From positions 6,666,570 to 6,730,569 of the forward strand of contig OX387602.1 of NCBI GenBank assembly GCA_947568835.1: 64,000 nt of DNA, given 5' to 3'. The stretch's first letter is position 1; each line of letters starts with the position of its first letter. Source of the stretch: Protonemura montana (lineage: Eukaryota; Arthropoda; Insecta; Plecoptera; Nemouridae). The notes below the pieces were generated by a model that saw only the letters and a program-made list of their open reading frames with translations, did not search any database and had not been told where the DNA came from. The position numbers and the translations under genes were made by a program. This document shows positions 23,681-51,448 of this stretch, in pieces.

Positions 23681-26532
23681 CGATTTTAATAAAAAGGAAT
23701 CCCACTGAACATTTCTACACGGAGCAGGCTATACGTTTGACAACTCTAAACAAACGCCTGTCATCAATTTCATCGATTTTATCGCCTGTCCAATACTCCG
23801 TTCTCGGCACATTTCCCCGGAAAGGTTACGTAACTCGATCAGCTTTCGCGTCGTAATCAGCAATCACTTATCACCTTTATCTGATATTCATTAGCGAATC
23901 TATGAACCGAGCGTCATGCGAGCAACGTGCACACAGCAGGCGTCGTTACGACCTTGCTGGCGGGCCGGCCTTGGAATCAGTCAAGGGCACACGGCCATCC
24001 GTCAGAGTCGCGTTAGGGTTAGAGAAGTTGCGTCCGCGCAATACCCTTGTGCCGTGGAGGGCGTTTTTGTCCCCCTTTAGGAGTGGCGAGGCATGGTCAC
24101 AATTTACTGTCTACCTTGATGGCTTAGCACGCATTTTAGTAGGGTAATCGTTCAGGAATATCCTTGGCTGTGTTTATTTTGTGTGACGCTTGCTAATGGA
24201 TAATTCAACCAGTTTAGTTTGCGTTGAGTAACAGTCTTACTTTGTTTTGCGTTCTGTGATATACTACTTTGGTTTGCGTTGTATTATTTTTTCTTAGTAA
24301 TGAGTTGCTTGCTATAAGGTAACATTGACGGGATTGTTTCCACGAATCAAAGCTTTGCTAATTTTCCTTGATTGTACTCATTGTGTTTCCCTGCTTTAAA
24401 TGTGTTCCCCCAAACGCCGCCACTGGCAACCATGCACGTTTAAAAATTCCACAAACTACGATAGCACTACATCAAGCGGTTCGTTATTTTTTCACAAAAA
24501 CCAGACATTGTAAGGTCACTTTAATGATACGATATGCAATACATTTTGTGCGTCATGAAAAAAAAACTTACACGCGTTTCATTTCTTTGAACAACTGCAA
24601 CGCAAAAAAAAAACCAACACTCAAGAGACCCTGAATTTTATGATATTCATATTTTACGACTTTTTAAGATGAGCTCCTTTGTTGGCTGGTGTAGAAGTGG
24701 TGCGCTCCTCCCATTTGGCGGTCCATAAATCCTCCCACACATATGTGACCGGCACTGGCAAGATTGTTTGCGTGAGCCGTCATCCAGCGACCGAGGATCA
24801 GACTAGAATATGGACCAGCACTCAGCAGGAGCGTCTAGCATTCTTGCCGTGTCCTTGGTCGCGGCATGAACGTCTCCTGCAGAGACCTTCGCCATCGGCA
24901 CAGTGTCCTCACTCCTGTCTGGACCATCGTCTGCTACACTCGCCTAACCGACCTGGCCAAGACCACTTTCCTTCTGCGCGACAAAACGATCCTTCGATAT
25001 GTCGTTTCGGACTCTTTTTATGTACGTTTTTCTAGTTTTTTTAAAGATGTAGTTTTGCTCTAAAATGGTTCGGTTCTTTTGGAGGAATTTGGCTGGTCGT
25101 ATATTTATAAAACGTGGGAGGTCGTCCTTTATCTTGATCGCCTCTTCGTTCGTGGTTGGTGATTCTGATTCATGTTGCTATTTTAGTTTAATTTGAAAGC
25201 CATGGCTTTATTGATTTTTCTGACAAGTGTGAGGCACCGCGAGGAGCCCATGAGTTTTGTAAAGTTTTTAAAACACGCACTCGGGAAATTGTATCAATCA
25301 ACATTGAACCATCTCCCTGGCCCGCCCCGTTCCCCACCCCTTGACCTAACATGTAGGTACTCGGATTCTCGGAGATGATCTTGACCTCTTTCCGCGTGGT
25401 GGCATTCCTCGAACACACCCCCATGCAACCCTTGCCATGTCTTGTCTTTTAGTGGCTACTTTATAACCAGCTTTCTGAAGTTATCAAGCTGCTTTACAAC
25501 ATTATTTGCCGTTTTATTAATAGATAATGATCTCAATATTGAAGGCTTCTTACAAATTGACCATGAATTCTGAATTCAACTTTGACGAATAAATATTTGT
25601 CAGGTGATTTACCTACCTAATTTGCTAAATCTGAAATGAATGACTCTAATTAACTTAAGCATTGGCAATTTTTGCAGGCTATAGGTCAGACGAAAAATAT
25701 TTCTGTAAGTCTATTTTGTGTGAACAGGAACGTGTGGTGTTGAACAGTGTAAAATTCCTCTTGCAATTACTTGATTTGATTAGTTACTGGTTTAGGCGCA
25801 AAGAGCCAGATCTTATGTTGCACCGTGCATTTATATTATTTGCAAAATTTCCTTTACAATTTGTCTCATTGCTGCATTCTTTTACATCCACACACAAAAT
25901 ATTCGTGCTTTTTTCGTGCGAATATTCGTGGGAATAGGCCAGGCCATTTTTTAAATCGGCTCTTTTAATTCATGTCTGACAACAATTTCTTTATGAATTG
26001 AATAGTTTACTAGCATTCCTATACACAAATTGTATTTCATCTAAATTCCATATTCTTACAGGAAAAAAAATAAACTGAAATTAAGTGCAAATGCTATGGG
26101 CTCATGAAAAGCATTGTGCCGAAGAATTAGATTTCAAACACGATCTTCGAATGTCGGGTTGATGGACGGAAAATAGGCAGTGAAATACCACTCGTCTGGA
26201 CCATGACATGAAAAATCTATAACAAAAAAAACCTCACCGTTTATACATTTCTTTATGCTCCTAAAGCAGCAAAATTGCCGATATTTTAATATTGGTAGCA
26301 CGTTAGTATAATTGATAACCAGCTCTGAAACAAAAAATAAAATTCGCAAAAAGCCAGATTTCCATGAAAATTTGCCCGTGCGCGCGTTTTCCAGAAATGA
26401 CCGCACAGTGGCGTCGGCGTCGGCGGCCGCGGCGAGAATTAGCAATTCGTGTCTCGTCCCGTCCAGCCGGGCGGGACATTATCATTAGATGATCAATCAA
26501 GGTTGTCTCATCCGCCACCAGGGGCATGGAGA

Positions 26533-26550
26533 GGGGGGGGGGGGGGGGGG
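26533..26550. repeat. G18 homopolymer
   Basis: Eighteen consecutive G. Confidence 0.95.
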
Positions 26551-26980
26551 AAACACCAATTGGCCAGCCGGCCATTGTCATCTTCAAGAACAATGATTTT
26601 ATCGATGAATCATTCATTATGAATACCTAGATTCATTTGATCTCTGCTAGCCACCGTTTATCACCGCACCTAAATGATCACTAAGCATGAATATTTCTGA
26701 CGTGATTACGCGAACTTGATACTACATTGAATCCAATTTGCCTCAATTCTCGGACCTTTGTTTCCCTATTACTGATGCCCTTGATCTTTTGTTCGACTTG
26801 ATTGTCCTGCCCTTGAGCTTATAGCATCCCAGTCCAAGCCCACACGAGGCTGGCATATGCCGCGCAAGCGACATTTGCCCCAACATGCGTACCGAACGGC
26901 AAACACACATTATCGGCAGAAAAACACAAGTGATAACTAATCACTCTCCTTCAGCCTGTTTCAAGTAACTAATTGACACC

Positions 26981-27396
26981 GGCTCACGTGTGATCATCGA
27001 AGTTAAGCAAAACTGCGCTGGGTCAGGTATTGAATGGGTGACGCATACACATCTCCAATTCTGTTCGGGAGAGAAGTTGTAGGGATGAAAATTGGTATAG
27101 TAACTTAATTTCTTAGCTTATAAATCTCTCGGCAGCCATGGATTTTTGGACGAATCCCGTTGTTCGCGTTATACCGTCCTTCGGAAGGGTCGTCAAGCTG
27201 GTGGTCACCTTGGTGCTCTTCAACAGGAGTAGACTACGTGCCGGAACCTGGTTTCCCCTTCTCCCTTCTTGGCTCGGCTAGGATCATCATCATCCAATCA
27301 TCCAATCATTCAACGACGCCATTAGATCAGTGCCACAGGGCCAGTTGTCAAAACAGTGCGTCGTTACATAAAAAAAAAATCAATCAATCAATCAAT
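26981..27396 (+). mobile_element. 5S rRNA-derived SINE (SINE3-like)
   Basis: GATCATCGAAGTTAAGCAA...GGGTCAGGTATTGAATGGGTGAC (26992-27041) matches the internal-promoter half of eukaryotic 5S rRNA (A box around GAAGTTAAGC, C box around GAATGGGTGAC), with small differences from a functional gene. It continues into about 300 bp of unrelated body (CCGTCCTTCGGAAGGGTCG, typical of SINE bodies) and ends in an A-run and a (CAAT)n tail at about 27369-27396. A 5S head, unrelated body and simple-repeat tail define a 5S-derived SINE. It is not a 5S gene because the remainder of 5S is missing. Confidence 0.65.
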
Positions 27397-30300
27397 AAGT
27401 AATGTGTACTACCACTCTAAGAATATAACGTAATCCGGAAAAGATGAGCTTTCGCACTTGTATCTTATAGTAATCCTCGACATTCTTAACGTCACAAACT
27501 CAAGGCGATCAGGTAGACACATAACTATAAACTCTTAATTATACGATAGTATGAATGGTAACTTGGGATGTAAAGACCGTGAGAGATGCGCGAGCTTGAG
27601 TCAGATGTAGTATAATTTTGCCGAGAGGTGCCAAATGATGCTCACATTCTTGTCGGTAGCAATGGTCTCGCTTTGGGACGTGAGTAGGCGTCAGAGCGGC
27701 ATAGATCTCGCCGGACTCCATGTAACCTTGTGGGCAACAACCTACCGCGGGTATGCGCGGGCTTTCGATACCCTGTGAGCTGTTGGGTGTCCACTGTGAA
27801 GACGCAATGACCAGTGCCCATCAGCCTTGGTCATGGTCAGCACTTACAATAGTTAGTGAACTCAAATTAGCCGAATGAGTGCACGATCGTAGAAATATTT
27901 AATGGGTATTGATGGTAAATTATTTAAGGCCCGGTATTACAATTGTTTGAACTCTTGAGTTAAGCTGTTAACTCTCAGAAACAGCTGACTTTCACTGGTT
28001 GGTTGTTGTTCTGGCAATTAATTTAACTCCCACTTTAGAAGTTAAGAAAATTTTAATACTGGACCTTAGTAAGTTACACCGGTTGTAAAAATATTTACTA
28101 AAATGCTAAAGTAATGATTTGTACGAGTCGTTAGCAGTGTAATTTGCCTGATTGTTTTTAAGAGTTAAATTTCTATTTTCATTTTTCTGTTTGGTCTGTT
28201 TTATGAAAAAAGTTATTTTGTAGACGAGCAAAGGTGACGGTCAAATCGATCGTCGCGAAGGTCAAGTTCGCGATTAATTACCTATCTCAGTGGAAAGATA
28301 TGAAACATTATCGATGCTAATTCACTGATTATGAAATATGAATTTCAAGGAAAACCTTTCAATTACATAAGAATAAAATATTGATAAGATGTCAACGTAT
28401 TACACCAACTTAACTATCATGGCGTGAATTGTGATGACAAAATACAGCAGTCGGGATCTGAATTGCATTCGTTTGAAAATATTTGGGCTACAGCAGCACG
28501 GCGCAGTAACACCACGTTGTCTCATTGACACGAGCATGAAATGGCAAAAAATGCAGCGTGATACGCATCCGTTTGTCCTCTGTGCATTTATCACCAGTAC
28601 AAGGTCCCGCCGGCCAGAGATGTGCGAAAATGTCAATGATGAACATTGAACATGATTTCGATGCCCTTCTGTGAAATGGAAATAATTTTCGACTTCACGG
28701 TTTCACTCGCCTTCCTGTCATGTTTAACGACAAGGATTTTTGTCTGCTTGCTCAAGCACGCTGCATTTAATTTTAGCCTAGCTGACATTTTGTTAGGGTT
28801 GTTTTACCTCCACCTTGTCCATCATCCCTTGAGGGATGATGACTACTGCATTTATCACATGAGATAACCTAGTTTTTTAAGTTCTATTCATTTATTTATG
28901 TATCGAATAGTTTTTTTGATATTTTTTTATTTGACAGATGACTAATTTGGCATTGCTTAGGTGATGATGGTACAGAAAGTCGGTGACGGCATCGATTATG
29001 TGGCCGGACGCAAAAATCAACAGCAAATGAATCGATCAATTAACAGTTTTGTCCGATGTTTATTTATTGTGATTTCGAATAAAAGCATATAATGTTATTA
29101 CTGGACAGTGATGAAGTTTAGATATTAATTATTCGGAGATAAGCGATAGTGATGAAAGAGAGACAAAATTACAATTAATTATTCATTAATCATTAGTAAT
29201 GGAGCAATCAAAGCGGAATGTTCACGTCTGTCTGTGTTTTGTTTTAACTTGTATTTATCTTCGCCTGACCTCTTTAAAATGAAGCTTTCTAGTTCAAGTC
29301 ACAATGTTAACACAAAATAAAAAAAAAAACTATCCAGCTGAGAAAACATTTCGATAGAAGTACACACTAAAAAAATTAAGTTAAACTGCAGTAAACGCGT
29401 GTTTAAAGCTGGCGTTGAAGTCTATACCATTGCAAACTTACTAAAGCAAGACGAGCTCAAAATAAGTTTACCAAAAAAAAAGTCGCCCGCCTCTTTCCTC
29501 TTGACAGCACGTGCGGCTTTACTTATGCATCTGTGGGGCTTATGTTTTCCAGGATCGATTTAGATGCTCGGCCACGTGTCAACGCTTACCCTGCAACCCA
29601 CCTCCACCAACACTTGGCTGCTCACACGTGCCTTCGAGAACAAAGCGACTCATCGATTCAGGGTGCAAACTCAGGACTCCCTCCTTGCACATTGCCCACA
29701 CACTATTTACCTTTGGCAATGTTTTGCGCATTACTGCACGTGTGCACTTACGTCCTGATTTTCCTGCAAATGCACTTTCACGTTGGAAATAGTTCGTTAC
29801 GTTGAGGGGTGCGGCTTTCCTTTGGTGCTAAATCATTTTACATTGATTGACAAGGATCGTCATTGTTTTGCTGAGTAACTCAGTGATTGTAGGAAAAATT
29901 CACTGGCAATTTGTGACAGTGACTTCAGCGGGTATCGAACCAGAGCTTTTTTTCTGGCTGGTAGATCACGGTACAAACACCTTTCTCCGATCGCTTGCTA
30001 GCTGATGTTATGTAAGGTCCAGGTAGGCCTGAGGCAGGCTTGCAGAGTGGCAGTGCCATGTATTCTTGAATATTCGAATATCAGGAACAAACGGCAGGAA
30101 AGTAGGGATGTAGGAACTTAAGAATATGCATAATAAATGTAACACAACTCATTTTTGTTTATGTTCACCAGACAAGGTTTATTCTGACGATCTCAACAAA
30201 CTCCCAAGCTTACAAAATTACATACAAGCACACATGATAGTCGCCTGACTCTCCCCGTGGGTTCACCCCTAGGGGGAGGTCAGCACTCGGCTCACTAAAT

Positions 30301-30732
30301 ACCAGAAAGATGATCAAGAAGAATTATAATTAGTTACTAAGTCGCTAGGAATTGTATGTAACAGTTCAGTATGTAATCAAATGGTCAGGGCGCATTCACG
30401 ATACCAACCGATGAAAATAAATGCAAGGGTACACTCTATTTTTATCATAATCGTATCATCTTTCCGCCGATTCCTTACCACCTAAGCTGGGAGGGTTCAA
30501 ACGTGAATCTAACGAGAACAATGCAACCGTACGAAACGACTTCTTCACACAACGCCAACGTGGACGCAAATCGGACACAACCCTGCTTTCTACTCTCCAA
30601 TTTGCGTACCATACACTTCATGAGGGGCGCCCAGAGAAAATTGTCTCATTTTCGGGCGAGCAAAGGACAAAAATATAGGAAGCCACGGGCATCTGAAGAT
30701 TTGTTCAATATATATATTTTTTAAATTTTCTT
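27397..30732. other. non-coding spacer beyond the E75 3' end
   Basis: AT-rich, with no gene recognised. A tRNA-like relic lies at 29931-30004 on the minus strand. ORFs at 29511-29805 overlap in three frames with no clear preference. Confidence 0.55.
29931..30004 (-). mobile_element. tRNA-like SINE relic
   Basis: On the minus strand, CAGCTAGCAAGCGATCGGAG (30004-29985) resembles an A-box region, and GGTTCGATACC (29941-29931) is a good B-box at tRNA-like spacing. The intervening arms do not fold as a tRNA. Confidence 0.35.
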
Positions 30733-30738
30733 TTTATT
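30733..30738 (-). terminator. candidate distal E75 polyadenylation signal
   Basis: AATAAA on the minus strand, about 1.36 kb beyond the E75 stop. Long 3' UTRs are common for this gene. Confidence 0.25.
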
Positions 30739-31784
30739 TAGTTAAATTCTTAATACTTTTTAAACACTCATACAGTAGAAAGTACACGTAGCATTGAACA
30801 TAGGTATGGTCAACATTGAATTACTGGCCTACCGGTAATAGTAGTAAGGTAATATTTTATATATTATCAATATAACTGCATGGTCAAAAGACGACACCTA
30901 GTTAGCTAGTATCTCCGTGAAAAGGGGAGATCATATTGATACAGTGATAAAAGAGCACATCAGATGCCACGCTGTACTCCATTCAGTCTCAATTTGCCTC
31001 AATAGGTTGAGGAGATCGCTGGCCTACCCCCCTGATCGCTTAAGCAGACTACAAACAAGTCAAACAAATCTGTACAAAAATCGACCAGGAAGGTTATTTT
31101 TTTTACAATGTAACGTTTTAGTTGAATTTTTCCGGAAAAGAAAATGCACTGCCCTATGATAGAGGAATATAATATATATCACATATAATATAATGTTATA
31201 AGGATTGGTGCATTTGGGCTATAACTTGATTTGCATATTCTTCAGATAACTAGCCATTTGATGTTCGAAATAGTCGCGAAAGTGGGGGATTTTTGGATTT
31301 TGCTGGGATGTGCTGGTATACCGACAATGAAAACCAGTAGGTAAAGTTCAAGACAACGATCAATTCGCGTTAGCAATTCTTGCCGATTGCTAAAGACAAT
31401 TATTCTGCACGTGTCGTCGAAAAGCGCTAATACAACAAAACTTTGGTCCATATTTACAAAGCTCAGATTCACCACTCGGTGGCGGCGACGATCGACGCGT
31501 CCTTGCCCTAGTCACCCTCACCCCCACCCTCCGGGCCGGTTCGGGGCAGCGATCCCGAATCCCGGTCCCGGTCCTGGACCCGGCGGCCGCGTTCCCCGAA
31601 CATCCTCCTTCCCTGAGTGAACATGGCGGGACGAACAACAGCTACTAGAATTGTATAACATGACAGCTACGGGGACTATCTACAGACTTTACACTCAATA
31701 ATAGAAACTTCACGCAACAACACAGATTATATTACGTAATAATATAGAATCGATAATTATTATTAAATAATAAATTATTTGGTT

Positions 31785-31790
31785 TTTAAT
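31785..31790 (-). terminator. candidate proximal E75 polyadenylation signal
   Basis: ATTAAA on the minus strand about 305 bases beyond the E75 stop, followed by very AT-rich DNA. Confidence 0.3.
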
Positions 31791-32094
31791 ACAGTTAAGT
31801 GGCACCATCTAAGAACTCGTTTAACTTGTCTGGACGTGCGTTCCTTCCAGGATCCATTCGAGTCTGTCGTTTTAACGACAAGTAGCTCATTGCAAACAGC
31901 CCCGCTTCGCGAGGCCGCGGGTTCGGTACCCGGGCCCGCGACACACTCGTCAAAATCCGTTCCACTTCCATCCCCTTCCGTCCCATGCCTGCCCACGCCA
32001 AGCACTCGCGATGCCACGACACGGCTTTGTACTATCACACAGTCGGTGGTAAACAGTCAGTTGTTTTGTCGCTCGTATCAGTCTATGACCCGGC

Positions 32095-47638
<15,544 letters not shown>

Positions 47639-47687
47639 TGTGACTGTTTTCACACGCGCACTCGCACGCACTAAACGTCTGACCCCA

Positions 47688-47708
47688 ACACACACACACA
47701 CACACACA
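47688..47708. repeat. (AC)n microsatellite
   Basis: About ten AC units; (TG)n in the presumed 5' UTR of the two-finger E75 transcript. Confidence 0.9.
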
Positions 47709-48131
47709 AACACTAAAATCCAATCGAAAAAAAGCACTCAAAACGTAGTTAAGTTATTTAAAAATCACACAAACACAAGGTAAACAATCGACAGTTGGTT
47801 GCTGTATTTTAGTAAAACACATGTCACTGTAATCGGAACCTATTGTCAAGTGTCGGCGCACATGTGTGCAAGACGTTGTATACAGGGTAGGTACGCGTCT
47901 GTCCACACGGCGTGGCAGTCCGGTGCAAGTTGAAGCGGAGAGTGAAAGTACGACAGGAACCAACATCCACTCCACCGTCCATCCATGGAAGTCAGCTAGC
48001 GAGCAACACACTGTCGATAAGGTCGAAGCCGGCTAGCCACCTGCGCGTGAACGCCAAGCGATAGTCGACCGTATTGGGATCGGAGCTACGCGCACGCGGG
48101 GCGAAGGGGAGGCACATTTTAGCAGTGAAGG

Positions 48132-48205
48132 TTTTAAAAGTTGGAGGTCATTGACAATCGAGCGGCAACTACCAATGAGAATCGTCCGAGGCGCGCTGTG
48201 ATTGG
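48132..48205 (-). promoter_or_regulatory. candidate promoter of the two-finger E75 transcript
   Basis: Reading down the minus strand: CCAAT (48205-48201), an inverted CCAAT (48176-48172), TTGTCAATGACCT (48157-48145; 11 of 13 bases match AGGTCAATGACCT) and TTTTAAAA (48139-48132). Initiation would fall near 48105, about 470 bases before the ATG. The order resembles an ecdysone-responsive promoter. The TATA match is weak and no strong initiator was seen. Confidence 0.35.
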
Positions 48206-49036
48206 TCGGTTAGGCAGCATCACCTAGCGGCTCAGCTCGCAAGCGCGGGAGCGAGAGAGATGCCTGCTGGTTCAACGATCTCGAACCTTGACTGAATTAC
48301 CCAGACTAGGCGCACAGCGCGGCTCCAGCGGCCAAGGACAACGAGATCATGCGCCATTGCGCGGCTCAAAATGGCCGAGAGCGCGCGCGCAGGACCTTTT
48401 CTCGATGCGCAGCGCCGCTATCTGAACGCGCAGCGAGCACAGAGAGGGAACGTCCTTTCACTACTCTCAACTAATTCAAAATTCAAGACTTGACTCCGGT
48501 CTGAATTTGACGACGGCGATAACGATGTGAGAAAAAAGAGGCGAACAGGTTCCCCGGACGACCTCCAAATATTGCAGATATAAAATCATGTTCGGTTGAT
48601 GTCAATGATCGTGCTGAACATACATCAGGGCGCGTGACATCTCCCCTACCATCATTGCGCACGAATCAACAAGCAATCGCACAATTCCCCGGCCAAAATC
48701 TTTGAATGAAAATGCGCTTATCTTTTCGGAACGGCCGGCGGACAGCACTTGTGATCTAAATCGCAATCAATTCCGAACCCGAATGATTGTATTGATCGCG
48801 CATCAACGGCGAGTGCGCGACCGGGGCGTTGATCCCTCGCCCGGAGTGCCGCGATCGCAATGTGCGAAATGGGGTTCTCGAGCAAGGTGGGTGTACGCAG
48901 TCATGTCGCCGTCTCATCCCGTCCCTTCCCGTCCCGTCGGTCATCTCATCGTAGTCATGACAACGAACGAGCGACGCGAGGCTGTTCACCCGGGAAGCGA
49001 CGCGCAGCCGACGTCACTACCGTTTACGTACACACC

Positions 49037-49065
49037 GACACCGACGCCGACGCCGACGCCGACGT
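49037..49065. repeat. (GACGCC)n hexamer repeat
   Basis: CCGACA followed by about four GACGCC units, the same hexamer seen at 10756, 22757, 22895 and (inverted) 26410. Confidence 0.85.
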
Positions 49066-51435
49066 CACAATGCCATTAACTCATCACACACTATAGCATC
49101 TCCTGTTGGTCAGTGCTCCCAGTCTTTATGTCTTTGTCTGCACGCCCTGGTGTCCTGCTTACAGACTGAAGGTAAGTCTTGGCTTCCCAGGGGGTCCAGA
49201 CACTCGACGTACCCAGGGCTAACGAGATGACGGATTTATTGCTCTCAGCTCTTTGCTGTTGAAACATAGTGTTATATTGCACGGATTGGCTCCTAGTATC
49301 TCACCTCGTCATAATTTCTGCTGAACGTCGGCTACTTTGGGTGGTTGACCCACAAACTGGCCAGATATTGAGGGTTGTCAAAAGTTTGTTTATTGTTTTC
49401 CATGTCACAAATGTCCCGTTATTCTTCTTAGACGATACTGGCCCTGCTCTATGGGCACAGTTGACAGCAAACTAGCTTCTTTAAAAGTAGTTCTTCTCAA
49501 AATATCCATAGACTGTCAAGAAGTGGGCTAATAGTTTGTGTGTACCTACATATAGTCATCGATCATTCTAGTTACAAACTACATGCCAATGCACTTTCTT
49601 ATCAGAATTCAAAGAAACAGTTGTTATATGTCGATAATTACTAATGGATTCCTTTCTATTATTAAAGTGGAGATAGATTAGGCCGGGCCACCGCCACCGT
49701 TCACGGCATTCCACGATACAGGGGCAGGACAGAATGCATCGATTCAAGGACCTCTCTGACTTGGTTGACTGACCTGATTGGGCCTTGGATGGTTCATCAA
49801 ACTTAGGGGTGAATGAATGGAACTAACCTACCCCGAAACCGTGCGGGCGGCCACGATAGCCAAGGCTACATTTAGTGGGGGTAGTCGGCGCTCTCCAAGA
49901 CAAATAGAGTACACATGCACTGACGACAATGCTGACCGAGAGTTGATCCGAAATGGAGTTGCGAAAGCCTTCGCTATGTCAGTAAAGCAGTTCAATCAAC
50001 TTCTGGGCTGCGTGCTGGTTGCCGCTACCGGCATAGCAATCCTCCGGACGTATCTAGAACCTCGTTTTCTAATATAATTTAAACCGTCTATATATATTGT
50101 ATAAAACAGAAACAGAAAAAGTCGAACAAAATAAGCTAGCTGTCTGATAGAATTCTTCGCTACGTGATGTTCACTTTTGTGTAAGAGAGGTTGTTGGTGG
50201 GCAGTGACCCACCAATCCGGTCGGTGTTCGGGAGCTCTCGTCGGCGTTCGCGGACCGCGCGACGAATCGTTCCACTCACGTCTCTCGTGAGGTCAGCGCG
50301 AGTCACTTACCCCATCGGTAACAACACCGAGAGCCAGCGAGAGCGGGATCGAGGCCCACTCAAGCAGACCGCATTGAAAAGTAACAATTTACACACCGCT
50401 GAGACCCGTAGTGCGGCCGGTGAAAGGGGTTGTGTGGGCCGAAGGACACCCAGGACAAACAACACCCCAATCCATCAACCCCATCTCTGGAATCCATCGG
50501 CAGGATATGTTCTGTTCGACCTTTTTAACATCAACCCCTTTCAGATACACCGAAAAAAAGCATGTTATTCTGAGAAAAGTTGTTGTTGTTTTCTGAAAGG
50601 TTTTCCTTTATGTCTTGGGATATTTGTCCCCGGAATGGCCGGTTCGTGAGACATTGGAGGGCATCGCAAAGATGTCAGTGACCTGGTGATGGCTGCATAT
50701 TAGGGCAGAGCGTTGAGCAAAGCTCGAGAGAAGAAGCGAGAACGAAGATGCACGACCAAGACCAAGGCGAAGACGACGACGGCGAGGCCCGAGACAGCAT
50801 TGAACTCTCGCGAAATGCGAATGACCGCCAAAAGTCACGTGATGCCCGCCCGCCCGCCTGCCCGCTCGCCCGTATACGAAGTTACCATACTTCCAACAAT
50901 GAGCTCATGATCCAGTGAAACAAAAAATCGCAATGCAACAAGTTGATTCGACAGCGCAAACGGCTGGCATCGTGTTATCCTCGTCGCCGCCCCATGCATA
51001 ATCGTTCCACATTTCCATTATCTTTCGCCCTCTCACTTGCTCCCGCTCAAGTCGGCTCTCGCTGTCACTTTCGATCGCCGAACTTCTGCGCGGAACAAAG
51101 GCAACAATAACGTTTGATAACAATTGACAGGACGCAGCTGATAAGAAATGCATTGCAGCGCAGCGCAGCGCTCATCTTCCAGGAAGCTACCTTTTGAAAC
51201 GAATGTCAGCACGAATCAAATATCAACACTCGCGAATCTTCTTTATTTAGTGAGCTAAGCGACCGCCCCCGTGCCGTTTCCCGTGGGTTGTAATGAATCA
51301 ATGCAACGGTGCCGGTGGGTGGCGGGTGGTGGTGGGCGTCCGCCGACTCCGGGGATGATTGCCGCGGGTCGTGAGGGTCGGTGACCCGCGTTCGAGCCCC
51401 GATGTCGGCGGGATATATAGTCGCGGGGCACGAGA

Positions 51436-51448
51436 CGGTCATTTACCC
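51436..51448 (-). promoter_or_regulatory. RGGTRAAYGACCG motif copy (inverted)
   Basis: CGGTCATTTACCC, reading GGGTAAATGACCG on the minus strand. Confidence 0.3.

Larger units (their letters stand above)
21541..26980. other. non-coding with simple repeats
   Basis: No gene recognised. It contains a B-box-like stem CACGAGTTCGATTCGTG (22139-22155), GACGCC repeats (22757-22780, 22895-22910), the second dispersed-repeat copy (23586-23680), GGCGTC repeats (26410-26424) and a G18 tract (26533-26550). ORFs in 24679-25063 show no codon bias. Confidence 0.5.

Noticed and set aside
26981..27060. Functional 5S rRNA gene
   Set aside because: Only the internal part resembles 5S, with substitutions, and it continues into a SINE body and tail.
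50191..50649. 152-codon plus-strand ORF
   Set aside because: Within chance length, no family resemblance and no consistent codon bias.
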